The notes: generated by a model not told the origin, from the letters alone. A stretch of 64,000 bases of DNA from Cordilura impudica (GCA_963682025.1 OY821517.1:97587946-97651945), one strand, 5' to 3'. Counted from the stretch's first letter, positions 1 to 11,439 are shown. Translations and numbers: made by a program.

Positions 1-358
1 GTTGAATGGCTCTGTTGAAAAAAGCAAATAGATCTTAGACAAACTATTAAATATAGATCAACCGCATCTTGTCAGCAAATTGTCATTCGTCGTCGCGAGA
101 GTTAGACGTGTTTTTGTTCACTCTGACAATTAAGTTAATAAAGTTAATCTTTTCTCGGTTTAACAAGTGTTAGAAAAAAACAAAAGAAAACAAATTTAAA
201 GGAATGGAACCCCGCGCTTGGACGCTTAAAAAATTTAACAAACATAGTTTTGTTTTAAATTTTTTTTTGTTTAATTTCTCGATACAACAGAAAAACACAA
301 AACATAAACAAAAATCTATAAAGTTAAATAGTTTTTACCCCCGAACACACATAAGCTA
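1..358. other. AT-rich leader, no clear gene
   Basis: I see no recognisable domain here. An ATG at 204 opens a 51-codon frame that stops at 357-359, just before the reverse-transcriptase fragment that follows. The stretch could be the 5' untranslated part and first codons of ORF1 of the adjacent jockey-like element joined to its RT by a large deletion, but I cannot support that beyond position. Confidence 0.3.
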
Positions 359-1375
359 ATGGAGAGCTATATAATTAATAGAAAATTCTCTATAAGAGAG
401 AAAAGCTTTGTGAGCACTCCACAGATAATTAATACTGGTGAACCTCAAAGTAGTATCTTGGACCCGCTTCTGTACATCCTTTACACATCAGACATGCCAA
501 CAAATGAAAACACACTTACGTCGACTTTTGCGGATGATACTACATTTTTAAGCGTACACGAATACCCATCAACAGCATTCTTCTTTTACAGAGCCACGTT
601 GAACAGCTGAAAGATTAGCTAGATATGTGGAAGGTTAAAGAAAATGAACAAAAGTAACTTTTACCCTAAGAAGGGAGACTGGCCCTCAAATTCGAATTAG
701 GAACCAGCCTATACCTCAACATTCCTCTATTAAATATCTCGGACTACATCTTGATCGCCGGCTTACATGGAAAAGCCATATAGACGCTAAATTGACACAA
801 ATAAAATTAAAATTGATCCAATTCACAAGGCTAATTGGCAGGAACTCAAAGTTAAGTCTTGATTGTGAGCTCTTGATTTATAACTCGATTTTCAAACCCA
901 TTTGGTACTATGGTATACAGTTATGGGGAACAATACAAAGATGCCAAAACAAGATTTTGAGAATAATTACAGACGCACAATGGTACGTAAGAAACTCACA
1001 TTTGCACAGAGACTAAAATGTTTCTCTAGTAAAGTACGAAATCACTAGATAAGTGCAAACTATTAGGAAAAGCTAGAGTCTCACCCGAATCCTCTTGTAC
1101 GTATCTTAATCAACAATCGTATCCCCTAACGCTTAAGAAGGTGGAAGACTGCTGATCTCATTGGATGAAAAACGGATTGATACAATTTTTTCTTTTTTTT
1201 TTTTATCATTAGATTACATATGTATGTATATAGAATAAATGAAATTTTGGTTGGCACTGGCTGGAGTAAATATATATGTTTAACTTTTAAGATTTGAATA
1301 ACTTATTGTTAGTTCACAAACCTACGTGAAGATTCAATAAATAAAGATGAATTACAAAAAAAAAAAAAAAAAAAA
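359..1375 (+). pseudogene. Jockey-clade LINE reverse transcriptase remnant with poly(A) tail
   Basis: Two open pieces (359-610 and 792-1016) carry the end of an RT palm and the thumb of a jockey-type non-LTR retrotransposon. The first has a degenerate GxPQxSxLxP box followed by FADDT, the F/YADD catalytic motif. The second has KPIWYYGIQLWGT, a strong jockey thumb signature. Endonuclease and most of the RT are missing, and the frames do not join. An AATAAA-like signal precedes a run of 20 A at 1356-1375, as expected for the 3' end of a LINE transcript copied into DNA, so the plus orientation is secure. This is a dead, internally deleted copy. Confidence 0.75.
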
Positions 1376-1511
1376 CAGCATCTTGGTGCAAAAGTGAGGC
1401 AATTCCCCGAATTAGGCAATTGTTAATTTGTTAGGTACTTTAGTGATGAATTAACCTTTTTTTATTGTTTTTTTATTTTTTAAAGATTGATATTTTTATT
1501 TATATAAATAA

Positions 1512-2754
1512 GGGGTCCGCCAAATAACTTTTTTTTTGAAAATGCTATAAAAAAAAAAAAACTACTGAATATTATCTCAAATTTCTTTTTTTATTTGAAA
1601 GCACAATCCTTCCGGTTAATAATAAAAATAATTGCATTCAAATGGCTGCCTCGGCTGGCCATACAGTAGCCTACACGATCGGTCCAATTTTTAAGCACAT
1701 TATCGATTGTGTGCAGCTGTATTTCACCAATGGCTTCACGAATATCCTTTAAAGCGTCAATTGTCTCTGGCTTGTTGGCGTAACACTTATCTTTGAGGGC
1801 ACCCCACAAATAATAGTAAAACGGTGTCAAATCGCAGCTCCGAGGTGGCCAAACGACATTAGCTCTGCGGCTGATAATGCGATCTTCAAAAACAGGGCGC
1901 AAAACATCGAGTGTACCTTCGGCTGTGTGGCACGTAGCGCCATTCCGTTTGAAACCAAATGTTGCTAATATCCTCCTCATCAATTTTTGTGAACAAAAAT
2001 TTGTTCAACATGGCGCGATAACGATCGCCATTGACTGTAACGGCCACTCCTTGCTCATTTTCATCAGCACCAAACAGTGACTCGTTTTGGGTGTATCGGC
2101 TTTTCAATGTATGCGTGCGAGTTTTCTGTGCCCCAAATGCGACAATTTTGCTTGTTGACATACCCGCCAAGATCAAAGTGAGCTTGAAAAGATGACTTTT
2201 TTGGTGAAATCGGCATCTTCTGTAAGTCGATCGCAGGCCCACTTAGCGAAGCGAAAACGCATTGGATGGTCAGCTGGCTTCAACTCCTGAACCAATTGGA
2301 CTTTGTATGGCGTCATACCAAGGTCTTTATGCAAAATTCGTCTCAATGATGCCTCCGAAATGTTCAATTCTTGAGAACGACGGTGAATTGATGTTGATGG
2401 ACCTTCACGCACACTATCTGCCACAGCAGCAATATTCTCTGGTGTACGCACTGTTTTTGGCTTTTCGATGAGGATGCCAGCTTCTTTCACTTTTTTCACA
2501 AGATAACGAACATACGGAGCTGACGGTGATTCCCTTTTTCCAAAATCCTTACGCAATTTCGCACACATTCTGCAACATTACCATGATTTTCAAAGTAATG
2601 TCGCAATATTTCCCAGCGTTGTTCAAGCGTATACACATCCATATTCGTTCAGCGGAATGATAAAACTAATTATCTGTCAAATCAGACATGAGCTAAGTGT
2701 TACCATTCACGAAATAAGTACTAGTTTAAAAAAAAAACGTTAGCTGGTGGACCC
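1512..2754 (-). mobile_element. DD41D (rosa-like) mariner element
   Basis: Terminal inverted repeats read GGGGTCCGCCAAATAAC on the left (from 1512) and, on the opposite strand, GGGTCCACCAGCTAACG on the right (ending at 2754). They enclose one transposase pseudogene on the minus strand. The size, about 1.24 kb, is normal for a mariner. The element sits inside another inverted-repeat element, so it is the younger of the two. I could not identify clean TA duplications. Confidence 0.65.
1591..2642 (-). pseudogene. Mariner-family transposase, catalytic triad destroyed
   Basis: A DDD transposase of the IS630-Tc1-mariner superfamily. Reading starts at an ATG at 2642 (MDVYTLEQRW) and runs through a helix-turn-helix region with the block SIHRRSQELNISEASLRRIL, then the catalytic domain, to a C-terminus containing WTDRVGYCMASRGSHLN. 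About 41 residues separate the second and third catalytic positions, which fits the DD41D rosa-like group. All three catalytic aspartates are gone. The first lies in a few-base deletion after VIFS that shifts the frame, the codon of the second is broken by a one-base insertion near 1950, and the third is Tyr in DLTPFYYYLWG. This copy cannot encode an active enzyme. Confidence 0.85.
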
Positions 2755-2841
2755 TTCAGTTTTAATTTGTTGAATAAATACCATGAAAAAAATATAGTTG
2801 ATTTTTTATTTCAAACATTGTCTCACTTTTGCACCAAACTG

Positions 2842-3440
2842 TATATAAAAAAACTATATCAAATTTTTTATAAATTGTAATTTTGTATTTTTATATCCTC
2901 CACATGCGGAGGCTACATACTGCTACATACTATTTTATTGTCTCTTAACCTGCAGTTATACACTAAATCAATTTTTATATTGAAGTATAAGATTTTTATA
3001 TTTTGTTTGTTTTCATTATGTCTTAATGACAATTTCGAATCTCGGGCACTAGACTTACAGTAAATCCCGAAACAATTTTCTGCATCCATTAAATATGTTT
3101 TAATGGATGCGCTGTCCGCTTTCCCAATTAATTAATTTATTTTTATTTCCTATAAAACAAGGCTTATAATCTTATGATTAAAGTAAAGGAGGAGTAATAG
3201 CAGTGCGCAATGTTGTTAAAACATTTGCAGGTAAATTTTTAAATTTTAAACAACATATAAAAAGTGATAAAATAATTTGAAATTAACTAAAAATTAAATC
3301 ATTTTTATACAAAACTTCATATGGAAAAAATATTAAATTAACGAATTGAAAAAAAAAACTAATTTAAAACTTAAATTTTAACATTACATGTTTATACAAG
3401 ACTATAAACATCAAAAAGGGACCATTTAAAATGCATGACA
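2842..3440. other. AT-rich spacer, nothing recognised
   Basis: No coding motif on either strand. A small CCTCC/GGAGG hairpin-like sequence lies near 2896-2912. The right part grades into the 3' region of the LINE relic on the minus strand. Confidence 0.5.
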
Positions 3441-4570
3441 TTGCTTACAAATTCAGATTTTGTATACAAAGAAAACATTATTCTGTTATAGTTAAGGTTC
3501 ACGAGTGTATACAATTTTGTGGAGTAGACTTAAAGTTCCTATGTGTAACAAATTATCAAAAATAATAACATACAAGCAACATAACACCATACCATAGGGA
3601 ACTGATGACACACGTTCATATTTCTCATTTACAACAGTATTGTATACAACATTTAGCTTACCATGTTTTATAGTATCAGTTTTTGCAAAAATTTTACATC
3701 CCTATGTAAGAGCGGCTGTTAAATATATTTTTGCTTCCAGTTACCGATTATTAAGTGGCGTAAAATATTATGTTTTCCAGAAGGTTCGCAACATAGAGTA
3801 AACTTTCCCAGCAGTAGCATTTATATGGTCTGACCAGGTAAGAGTATAATTAAATATAATACAAATACTGTTTGCGTGTTTTACGATTTCAATTCTTTGA
3901 TTGTAGAGAATAATTCATAGATTTCTTGTTTAAATTAAGCATTTTGATTTAGACAGATTTATACAAAGACCATTTGCATGTGAATTCCATTAAAATCTTC
4001 GCTAAGTGTATACACACAACAATCATCAAAAATTACTTTATATCACAACTGATGTGGACTTTTACGTCATCAGCGCAGACATTCACATTACAGTGTGATA
4101 ATTGATAATTACATAAATGGTAAATAGGAGGCGACAAAATAAGAGCATTGCGGTACGTCTTTTGCTGTAGATAACGCGCGCATTCTGATGATGTTAGCTC
4201 ATACTGGTTAATGGCGATCCGATAAGAATATTATAATTAACCCTATCAAATGCCTTAGACTGATTTAAGAGAACTGGAAACGAAATGTCGCATTTACCCA
4301 AATTTTCACGCAATAATTCAGACACATCAATGTGAGTAGTTATGCAGCTATGTTTTGCGAGAAAGCCTGACTGTCTAATACTACGAAAACTATTATACAC
4401 TGCAACATTTCTGAAGTCATCGAATGCAAACTCCTTTTTGTGTGCGGTTTTTTGAAGTACTTTTCGAAGCTGAAAAAGCCCCATTTGGTTTTTTTGGTGT
4501 AGTTGATATTCGGATTTTATGGCCTCATGTATAATTTGGCTTATTTTTCCGAATAACATGCAATTTTTCT
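3440..4570 (-). pseudogene. Decayed non-LTR retrotransposon reverse transcriptase
   Basis: Reading on the minus strand from about 4559, the frame 4194-4559 carries an early RT block (RQSGFLAKHSC, then LLNQSKAFDRVNYNIL). Further on, in shifted frames, come the GVPQG-type box near 4160 (here DVPQCSYF), an ADD motif in VCADDVKVHIS near 4060-4080, ANGLCIN near 3980, TWSDHINATAGKVYSMLRTF near 3800-3840, and the C-terminal block LLHKIVYTREP near 3500. The same series of blocks occurs in the LINEs at 46.6-48.9 kb and 53.7-56.4 kb, so this is a more decayed relative of those APE-type LINEs. Several frameshifts and stops; the 5' half is absent. Confidence 0.75.
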
Positions 4571-5460
4571 CACGGCTATATCTCGTTATATCTATCTATA
4601 TCTCGAACCCTGGTATTGGCTTAGTGTAAAATAGCAGTTACTTTGCTAGAAGGTAGACGAACAGCACATTCGGATCTGAAGTTGCTACTAGACATTAAAA
4701 TCAATGAGACACCAACCTCCAACATTGCCAAAAAAAGTGTTAACGCAAAGATTCTACAGAGATGCAAATTGACAGTTTGGGATGAACGCACGGTGACACA
4801 AAATAGGTCCGCTGGATAGAACGCTAAAAAGACTTCGTGACAATTAAACCATTTTTGGTGGAGCCGTGATTCTGTTGCTCGGTGATTTTCATCATACTCT
4901 TCCTGTTATTCCGCGATCAATCGTCAGTTTTGTGGTGACATGTGAAGACCATCCGATTGATGACTAACATGTCAGTACTTCTGCAACAAGATCACACTGC
5001 AGATGTATTTTCAAAACACTTGTTGCACATTAGTAATGCGAAAATCGCAGCTCACATCTTGACCGTATTAATAACGTTGCCAACTGATGTCCGCCAGTTG
5101 ACCGAAACGAAGGAGCAGCTCATTCAACGCGTCTTTTCGATGGCGTTGAGTATTTCTTCAAAAAAGCAAATAAAAATGAACTTATACCCCATATTCAACC
5201 TTCAACATTCTCCACAACCACCACCACATATTTTCTAATAATTCTAATGAATTTTGTACCAAAAGTGAAAATTTCTATGCTGCTTGCTCTCTCGCAACAT
5301 TTTTATTGTCCTGTGCAAGAAACGCATTTAAAAGTCTGTATTTGCCATCATCACCGCAAATGCAGAAGTATCGGAATGATCTGCGAAAATATATGTGTGT
5401 TTTCCTCTGGCGATTACAAATATGTTGACGACAACTGAGCGGCACGGGTTTGGCTGCCAA

Positions 5461-5856
5461 ATGGATGTAATAAACGCATACAAACCCAATTTGAGATCTA
5501 TATGATAATTTGGATCTTATTGCAATTTATGTCGATTTCATAGGGGTCATTCTGGGGCTAGGTCTGAACATGGACCGCTTTTCACCAATTTCAACAGCGT
5601 TTATCCTTTGGCCGATGAAAGCTTACATACCAAATTTCATCAAAATATACTCATATTTGCGACCTGCAGTTTGATTACAAGGTTTACATGGACACACAGA
5701 CGGACGGACAGACACACGGACGGACATCGTTAAATCGAATCAGATAGTGATTCTGATTCGATCGGTATAATAAATATTTTTGGTCAAATATTTTTGGTAG
5801 TTACAAACAGCAGCACAAAGTCATTATACCCAAACCACATAGTGGTATAGGGTATA
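5461..5856 (-). repeat. DINE-1/mini-me-like repeat, partial copy (hairpin end missing)
   Basis: Begins ATGGATGTAATAAACGCATA, an internal position of the family seen in full at 15991-16775, and runs to the family end GTGGTATAGGGTATA. It contains the (GACG)n core near 5696-5727. The segment with the 3' hairpin is missing. It lies inside the helicase relic and so was inserted after that gene. Confidence 0.8.
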
Positions 5857-6130
5857 GTAACCCTAAACGGGTTTCGTGAAGCCTACTTTTTGGAGAAGGA
5901 TATTTTGCGTCTTTTAAAAGAAAGAAAAATTGAATTTTGGTCCCAAACCCTACAAATTTAAAATGAAGAAGTGCCCCAAAATATTTCAAACTGGAATAAG
6001 AAATGAACTTGTGCCCCAAAAATCATAAAAAATGGGCCATTTGTTCATACGTACAAATTTTTGGGGCGCAAGTTCAATTTTTTTTTGGGCATTTGTACAT
6101 TGGGGCCTAAGTACTCAGCGCCCTTTCGAC
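5857..6130. repeat. Repeat fragment sharing a CCCCAAA / TACTCAGCG module with the Helitrons
   Basis: Repeated short phrases such as GTGCCCCAAAA, TTTTTGGGGCGCAAGTTCA and CTAAGTACTCAGCG resemble sequence just inside the 3' end of the non-autonomous Helitrons (for example 7010-7100, on the other strand). It interrupts the helicase relic together with the neighbouring DINE copy. Similarity judged by eye. Confidence 0.4.
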
Positions 6131-6657
6131 TATTGAGCAGAACTTCAAATTTGTTTCAATTCAAATCGCTTGACAACAACAATTATAAGAATCCTTGAAT
6201 TTATTTGAATTGTCTGGAATACCAGCTCACAGTTTGCACCTGAAAGTCGGCTCTGTCATCACCATGTTGCGCAACGTCAACCAAGCTCGACTTTGCAATG
6301 AAACGAGACTGGTTGTAAGAAATCTCGTGAACAACGTCATCGTGCTGACTATTATCAATGGAAGGTATAAAGGAGAGATTGTTTTGATTCCGCGCGTGAT
6401 ATGCCATTCGGCTGCAATTGTCCGTGCATGTGGCCTTCGTGATGACCATTAATAACCCACAAGGTCAGTGCCTAAAAGTTTGCGGTAACAACTTCAAGTT
6501 TCAGTATTTCTCGCCCGGACAACCTTATGTTGCGTGTTCGCATGTCGGCAAGCCGTCATCTTTATTTGTTTCCGCGCCACAAAACAAAACATTGTTCAGC
6601 AAAAAGCTTCGAACTAAATGTGAATTTCATTTGTATCTATCTATTCATATAAATTAA

Positions 6658-6943
6658 ATTGGAAACGATTTTCATTTATTTACCAAACAAAACTCTAACC
6701 GTACAAAGTGCGGAAAGTATTGCCAATTTCAATGAATTGTAGTTGTAAGGATGATTGGAATTCCTAACGGCTTACGAAGAGTTATAATAAAATTAATGTT
6801 CAGTCGAACTGAATTCACCGGATACAAGTACTATTATACTGATATAAGGTGCGTCGCATAACTGTATCACGAGGCCGTGCTTTCAAATGATTTTTCTACA
6901 AATTCATTTGTACTCTTTAAATGCATTAACTTTTATTAGTTAA
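6658..6943. other. AT-rich spacer
   Basis: Between the helicase relic and the Helitron terminus. No open frame or motif of note. Confidence 0.4.
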
Positions 6944-7484
6944 CTAGCTGTTTTTATCCGGTCTTGCCCGGGATGAAAAGGCCTTTGACTTGAAAAATGG
7001 TTCACTATGCTTACCAGGTGCTGAGTACTTAGTCCCCAATTAACAAATTCCCCAATAAAATGAACTTTCTCCCCAAAAATTTGTATGGGCAGTAAATTCA
7101 TTTTTTATTTCAAATAAAAAGTTTTTGGTTTTTTAATTTAGAAGTTTTTTATAAGATGCTGCAGCAAAAATGCTTCAAAAATAAGGTGCGAAACCGCTTT
7201 AAGTTTTTTTTTCAGTTTATTAATAAACATCAAATATAACGGAATGGGTCGCAAATTAAAGGAATCAAAACTTTTAAAAATTGAATTTATTCATTCAATA
7301 AGTGATCATCATTGAGAAGAGACGTCAAATTCAAGTTTCAGAAATGAAAGACTAATGCGACGTTTAATATTGTGTCGCAAGGTTTCTTTAAGCAACTGCT
7401 TATAGTATATGTGTGGCCTATTTTGATCAACAGGTAATTATTTCACATACGTAGATAAAATTTATCATACGACATTTCACTAAG

Positions 7485-8400
7485 CTGTGTTCCGCGAGCG
7501 AGTCGCGTCCGCTTCCGCGCTTTTGGCAGCAAGACCCGTGCTGCCGCGCAGTTGTTGTTAACTTATTTTAATCGCCAAAATATATTTTTCAGATCATTGC
7601 GATATTTTTGGTAAGCTGTGTTCCGCGAGCGCGTCGTGTGCATCCGTCGCGTCCGCGTCCGCGCGCCTCGCGCCGCTTCCTCGCAGCTGCTACCCTTGCT
7701 GCCGCTTAGTTATCGTTAACTTATTTTAATTTTAAACATATTGTTTAGAGCATTGCGATATTTTAGCTGAGCTGTGTTCCGAGAGCGCGTCGCGTGCGCA
7801 TCCGTCGCGTCCGAGTCAGCGGTCGCGCGCCGCGCGTTTGGCAGCCACGCCCGTGTTGCCGCGCAGTTGGTGTCAACTTATTTTAATCGCCAAAATATAT
7901 TTTTCAGATCATTGCGATATTTTAGCTGAGCTGTGTTCCGCGAGCGCGTCGCGCCCGCGTGCCTCGCGCCGCTTCCTCGCATCTACTACCCGTGCCTCCG
8001 CTTAGTTCTCGTTAACATATTTTAATTCCTAAATCATATTTTTTAGAGCATTGCGATATTTTAGCTGAGCTGTGTTCCGAAAGCGCGTCGCGTGCGCATC
8101 CGTCGAGTCCGAGTCCGCGGTCGATATTTTAGCTGAGCTGTGTCCCGCGAGCGCGTCGCGTCCACGCGCCTTGCAGCTACTACCCGTGCCTCCACTTAGT
8201 TCTCGTTAACTTATTTTAATTCCTAAAACATATTTTTTAGAGCATTGCGATATTTTCGCTGAGCTGTGTTCCGAGAGCGCGTCGCGTCCGCACCCGTCGC
8301 GTCCGAGTCCGCGGTCGCACGCCGCGCGCCGCTTCCGCGCGTTTGGCAACCACACCTGTGCTGCCGCGCAGCTGTTGCCAACTTATTTTGAAAAGAATAC
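7485..8400. repeat. GC-rich, CpG-dense tandem array within Helitron A
   Basis: About seven degenerate units, each marked by GAGCTGTGTTCCGCGAGCGC followed by a long run of CGCG/CCGC words and then an AT-rich spacer (AACTTATTTTAAT...ATTGCGATATTTT). Unit starts fall near 7489, 7617, 7770, 7927, 8066, 8134 and 8260, so unit length varies from about 70 to 160 bp. No open frame is conserved across units. The composition contrasts strongly with the AT-rich surroundings. Copy B keeps about two units and copy C about one. Confidence 0.75.
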
Positions 8401-8639
8401 TCATTTTAAATGCATTTATTGTTGGACATATATTGAGAGCAGTATGCAAATGTTTACTAAAATAAGTATTTAACAAAATTCATTAAATAAAAATATGTAA
8501 AAATTTAAGAATGAATTTGGAGAGTAAGTTCATTTTTTATTTCGATTAAAAATATATGGGGAATTTGTTCATTTCTTTTGGGTACCTTTTTTTAAGTTTG
8601 GGGAATTTGTTCACCATCTAGTTATTTCCGTGTAACCCA

Positions 8640-9670
8640 AATTTCAGAGAAATCCATTGAAAAGTACAAATTTGTATAGGGAAGAAATATACCACACAAC
8701 AAAGTATGAATTTTATAAGAAAATTGGGCGTACAGGTAGGCGTGGTCGGTAAAAATCCCTGGAATATGTACTAAATTTCGAAGAAAGCCATTGAAAAATA
8801 AAAGTTTTTATACCAATCAAATAAAGAAACAAATAAAAGGAAAAAATAAGTTTTATATACATAGAAGTTGGCGCAAAGTAGGCGTGGCCTGTAAGAAGCA
8901 TATGGTGACCTTCCCTGTAGTATAGAGATCGTGTGACCAAATTTTAGACATCCCTTGAAAAATAAAAATTTCTATAGTGAACAAATATACAAAAAACAAA
9001 AAATTAATTTTGTATAAAAAGTGGGCGCAAAAGTAGGCGTGGCCGGTACGAAGCATATGGCGACCTTAGGTGGAGTACAGAGGTCGTGTGTACAAAATTT
9101 CAGAGAATTCCGTTGAAAATCAAAAATTTATATAGCAAACAAATATACCAAAAAACAGAAAACGAATTGTAAACCAAAAGTGGGCGTAAAAGTAGGTGTG
9201 GCAGCAAGAATCACCCGGTGACCTGGCCTGAGGTACAAAGATCGTGTGTACCAAATTTCAGAGAAATGCGTTGAAAAATAAAAATTTGTATACCGAACAA
9301 ATATACCAAAAAGCAGAAAACGAATTGTATATAAAAAGTGGGCGTAAAAGTAGGCGTGGTCGATAAGAAGTATATGGCGACCTTAGCTGGAGTACAGGGA
9401 TCGTGTGTACCGAATTTCAGAGAAATCTGTTAAAAAATAAAAATTTGTATAGTGAACAAATATGAATAAAACAGAAAATGAATTTTACATAAGAAGTGGG
9501 CGTAAAAGTAGGCGTGGCCGGTAAAAAGTATATGGCGACCTTTCCTGGGGTATAGTGATCGTGTGTACAAAATTTCAGGAAAATCCGTTGAAAAATAAAA
9601 ATTTGTATAGCGGTCAAACAAACAAACAAACAAACAAACAAACAAACAAACAGAAAATGAATTTTATATA
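8640..9670. repeat. About 155-bp tandem array and (CAAA)n in Helitron A
   Basis: Six units, each containing AAAAGTAGGCGTGGCCGG, a GCGACC...GAGTACAGAGATCGTGTGT block and TTTCAGAGAAATCCGTTGAA. Unit markers lie near 8728, 8870, 9025, 9184, 9340 and 9497. The array ends in a (CAAA)n microsatellite at about 9616-9652, next to the element's 5' terminus. Frames crossing the array (such as those containing FVCLFVCL) are products of the repeat and not genes. Confidence 0.8.
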
Positions 9671-9884
9671 TATAGATGCTATTTTGGGAACGAAAACAAT
9701 TTCACGTTTATTACCTCTCTATTTTATTAACCACTATCAAATTCACTTGCAGTCATAAAGGCAACATGTTTTCGCGTTTCAGAACTATAGCACAATCATT
9801 TATTTATATCATTTAATTTATAATACGCGACAAGTGTGAAAAAATTCTAATTTTTTAACATTCAGCTTCTGAATCGGAGGGTTT

Positions 9885-10545
9885 CTCGAAAGGGGAAATA
9901 GCAGCAAAAACTGATAGAAGACGGAACGTTGTATACAATTTTCTTGGAAACCGTGATTGTTATCTTAATCTTAAGTTGCAACAAATAGTACTGTGTCTAA
10001 GGCCATCACTTGGAGATTTTTTAATGGACGCGTCGAATATTATTCGTCGCAAAATTAAGGAAGCACCACATTTGCTCAAACGAAATAAAGAGTCTCGTTT
10101 AGAATTTTGCGAACAAAATTTCCACTCAAACTGGTAATTCTAATTGCATTGATCGTGGAATTAGACAATGTGTATTTATAAGGTCATTTTTTCGGACGAA
10201 AAAAATGTAACTTGGAGGGCCCTGATGGATTCAACTATTAATGGAGGCATCTAAACAAAGTGCGATTAATTGGTGGAGGCAGTATGATGACTTGCGGTGC
10301 ATTTCATATTCACGGTTTGCTAGAATTGCAAGTAACTGAGAAAATGAAGAACAGAGAACATTACAATGTTTCAAAGAAGTTTGTTATGTTATTTGAAAGA
10401 GAAGAGCCAGAAATAATTTATTATCCAAACTGACAATGTTGCTGCTTACGAAACAGTACAATGCACAGCGGCCGATTTGCCTGTTCTACGTAACGAAATA
10501 TATTACTTAAACTTAATTCTCCTGGAATAGTAAGCCCAAATTAGG
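9885..10545 (+). pseudogene. Tc1-like transposase relic
   Basis: Motifs of a Tc1-type transposase in order on the plus strand: a helix-turn-helix-like region, then HLLKRNKESRLEFCEQNF near 10070-10120, VIFSDEKNVTW near 10185 with the first catalytic Asp, GGGSMMTCGAFHIHGLLE near 10275-10330, and, after a frame change, TDNVAAYETV near 10430 with the second Asp. A degenerate LNLILLE stands where the PDLNPIE block should be. Several frameshifts and stops; I could not find terminal repeats, so borders are approximate. Confidence 0.65.
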
Positions 10546-11439
10546 AACCAACTGAAATATTTTTTTTTAACTTTATATAGTTTTTTAATTAAAAAATGTT
10601 TTTTTTTATATTTTTTTAATACTTCTTTTCATATATTTATTTATTTTTCATTATAGATATGTCAAATTAAAATTTGCAAAAATTTTTCAGTTTTTTAATA
10701 ATCATATTGTACTCAGTGCAGTTGAACTTTTCAATAACATTTGAAAAACAAAATCTTCCAGTGGTCAATGTTTTTTTAAAGCGTCTTTCTGACCGAGCCA
10801 TATTGAAAAAAGCGTACGTTTGTAGACCGCCATGGTAGCTAAAAATTACAATATTGTGAGGAAAAGCAACTCAAAGCAGCACATATTGGACATTTCACAA
10901 AGCTGGCGAAACATATTAACATCAAACAGGAGTCCCTACAGCGGCCGATGCCAGCTAACTAAGTTTTACTCCACAGAAGTTCAAGTTCGGTCACAAAAAA
11001 GGAGTTAACAAAGTCGTTAATTTCTGCCACAATCTTCTACCATAACATATATTGCAGGTCACGAATTTTAGTAACTTCATACCTTTAGTTTTCAAAAAAT
11101 CCCAAAAAAAAATTTAACAACATAACATTTCACAATTTTTCAGCACAATCTGCACACTTGTACAAACGCGACAAAATGTTATTGTAGCCAATTTTACAAT
11201 TCGGAAATTATCGACCAGCTTAATGAGTATTTAGTTATCGGCGGGAAATCAAATTTTGGTGGATTTTGAAGGTCGAAGAAATATCAAGGTTATGCAGTAG
11301 CCGGCATGCTCCGCAGATATGAACCGAATAAAAATCATTTGGGGCATGTTGGCGAGACGTGTATATGCCAATAATAAACACTACAATAACGTTCAGGGAG
11401 GGAGGCATAACAGCCTTAAATTTTTCATAATGTAATATA
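10546..11439. other. Spacer without recognisable content
   Basis: AT-rich to 10800, then more balanced sequence to 11439. I see no domain, tandem repeat or clean inverted repeat. It may be the remains of unidentified elements. Confidence 0.4.

Larger units (their letters stand above)
1376..2841. mobile_element. Outer Tc1/mariner-like element, invaded by another mariner
   Basis: The ends form an inverted pair. The left end reads CTTGGTGCAAAAGTGAGGCA from 1382, and its complement, ending CTCACTTTTGCACCAAACTG, lies at about 2822-2841. The right end is CAGT-type and is followed by TA, as in Tc1/mariner insertions; the left end abuts the LINE poly(A) and has no clean TA. Only about 110 bp on the left and 60 bp on the right belong to this element. 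The rest is an inserted DD41D mariner, so it was probably a small non-autonomous copy. Confidence 0.6.
4615..6650 (+). pseudogene. Helitron Pif1-like helicase relic
   Basis: Fragments of the SF1B Pif1-type helicase found in autonomous Helitrons, all on the plus strand. From about 4640 there is LLEGRRTAHS and LTVWDERT. Near 4850 comes FGGAVILLLGDFHHTLPVIP, the GD-Q-LPV motif. At 4942-5180 there is TNMSVLLQQD and the ITLPTDVRQL region. At 6195-6657 the C-terminal part carries SGIPAHSLHLKVGSVITMLR, LCNETRLVV and the late motifs TINNPQGQCLKV and YVACSHVGKPSSLFV. The Walker A region and any Rep/HUH domain are not visible. The gene is split at 5461 by a partial DINE repeat plus about 270 bp of other repeat DNA, and has stops and shifts. 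Confidence 0.8.
6944..9676 (-). mobile_element. Non-autonomous Helitron, complete (copy A)
   Basis: On the minus strand the element starts TCTATATATATAAAATT at 9676 and ends CTAG at 6944. Just inside the end is a short hairpin, CCGG/CCGG with an intervening loop (6958-6972), about 10 nt from the terminus. It lies between A and T (host T after CTAG, host A before TC on the element strand) with no duplication. TC start, hairpin, CTRR end and AT target are the defining Helitron hallmarks. It has no coding sequence; inside are a GC-rich tandem array and a roughly 155-bp tandem array. Copy B at 57028-59251 has the same organisation. Confidence 0.85.

Noticed and set aside
9417..9645. Overlapping hydrophobic frames (FVCLFVCL type) in both complete Helitrons
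   Set aside because: They translate the (CAAA)n microsatellite and the 155-bp tandem array; three frames give similar peptides, as expected from a repeat.
8640..9670. Regularly spaced repeats that could suggest a CRISPR array
   Set aside because: The roughly 155-bp units are continuous and lack unique spacers of constant length; eukaryotic context, inside a Helitron.
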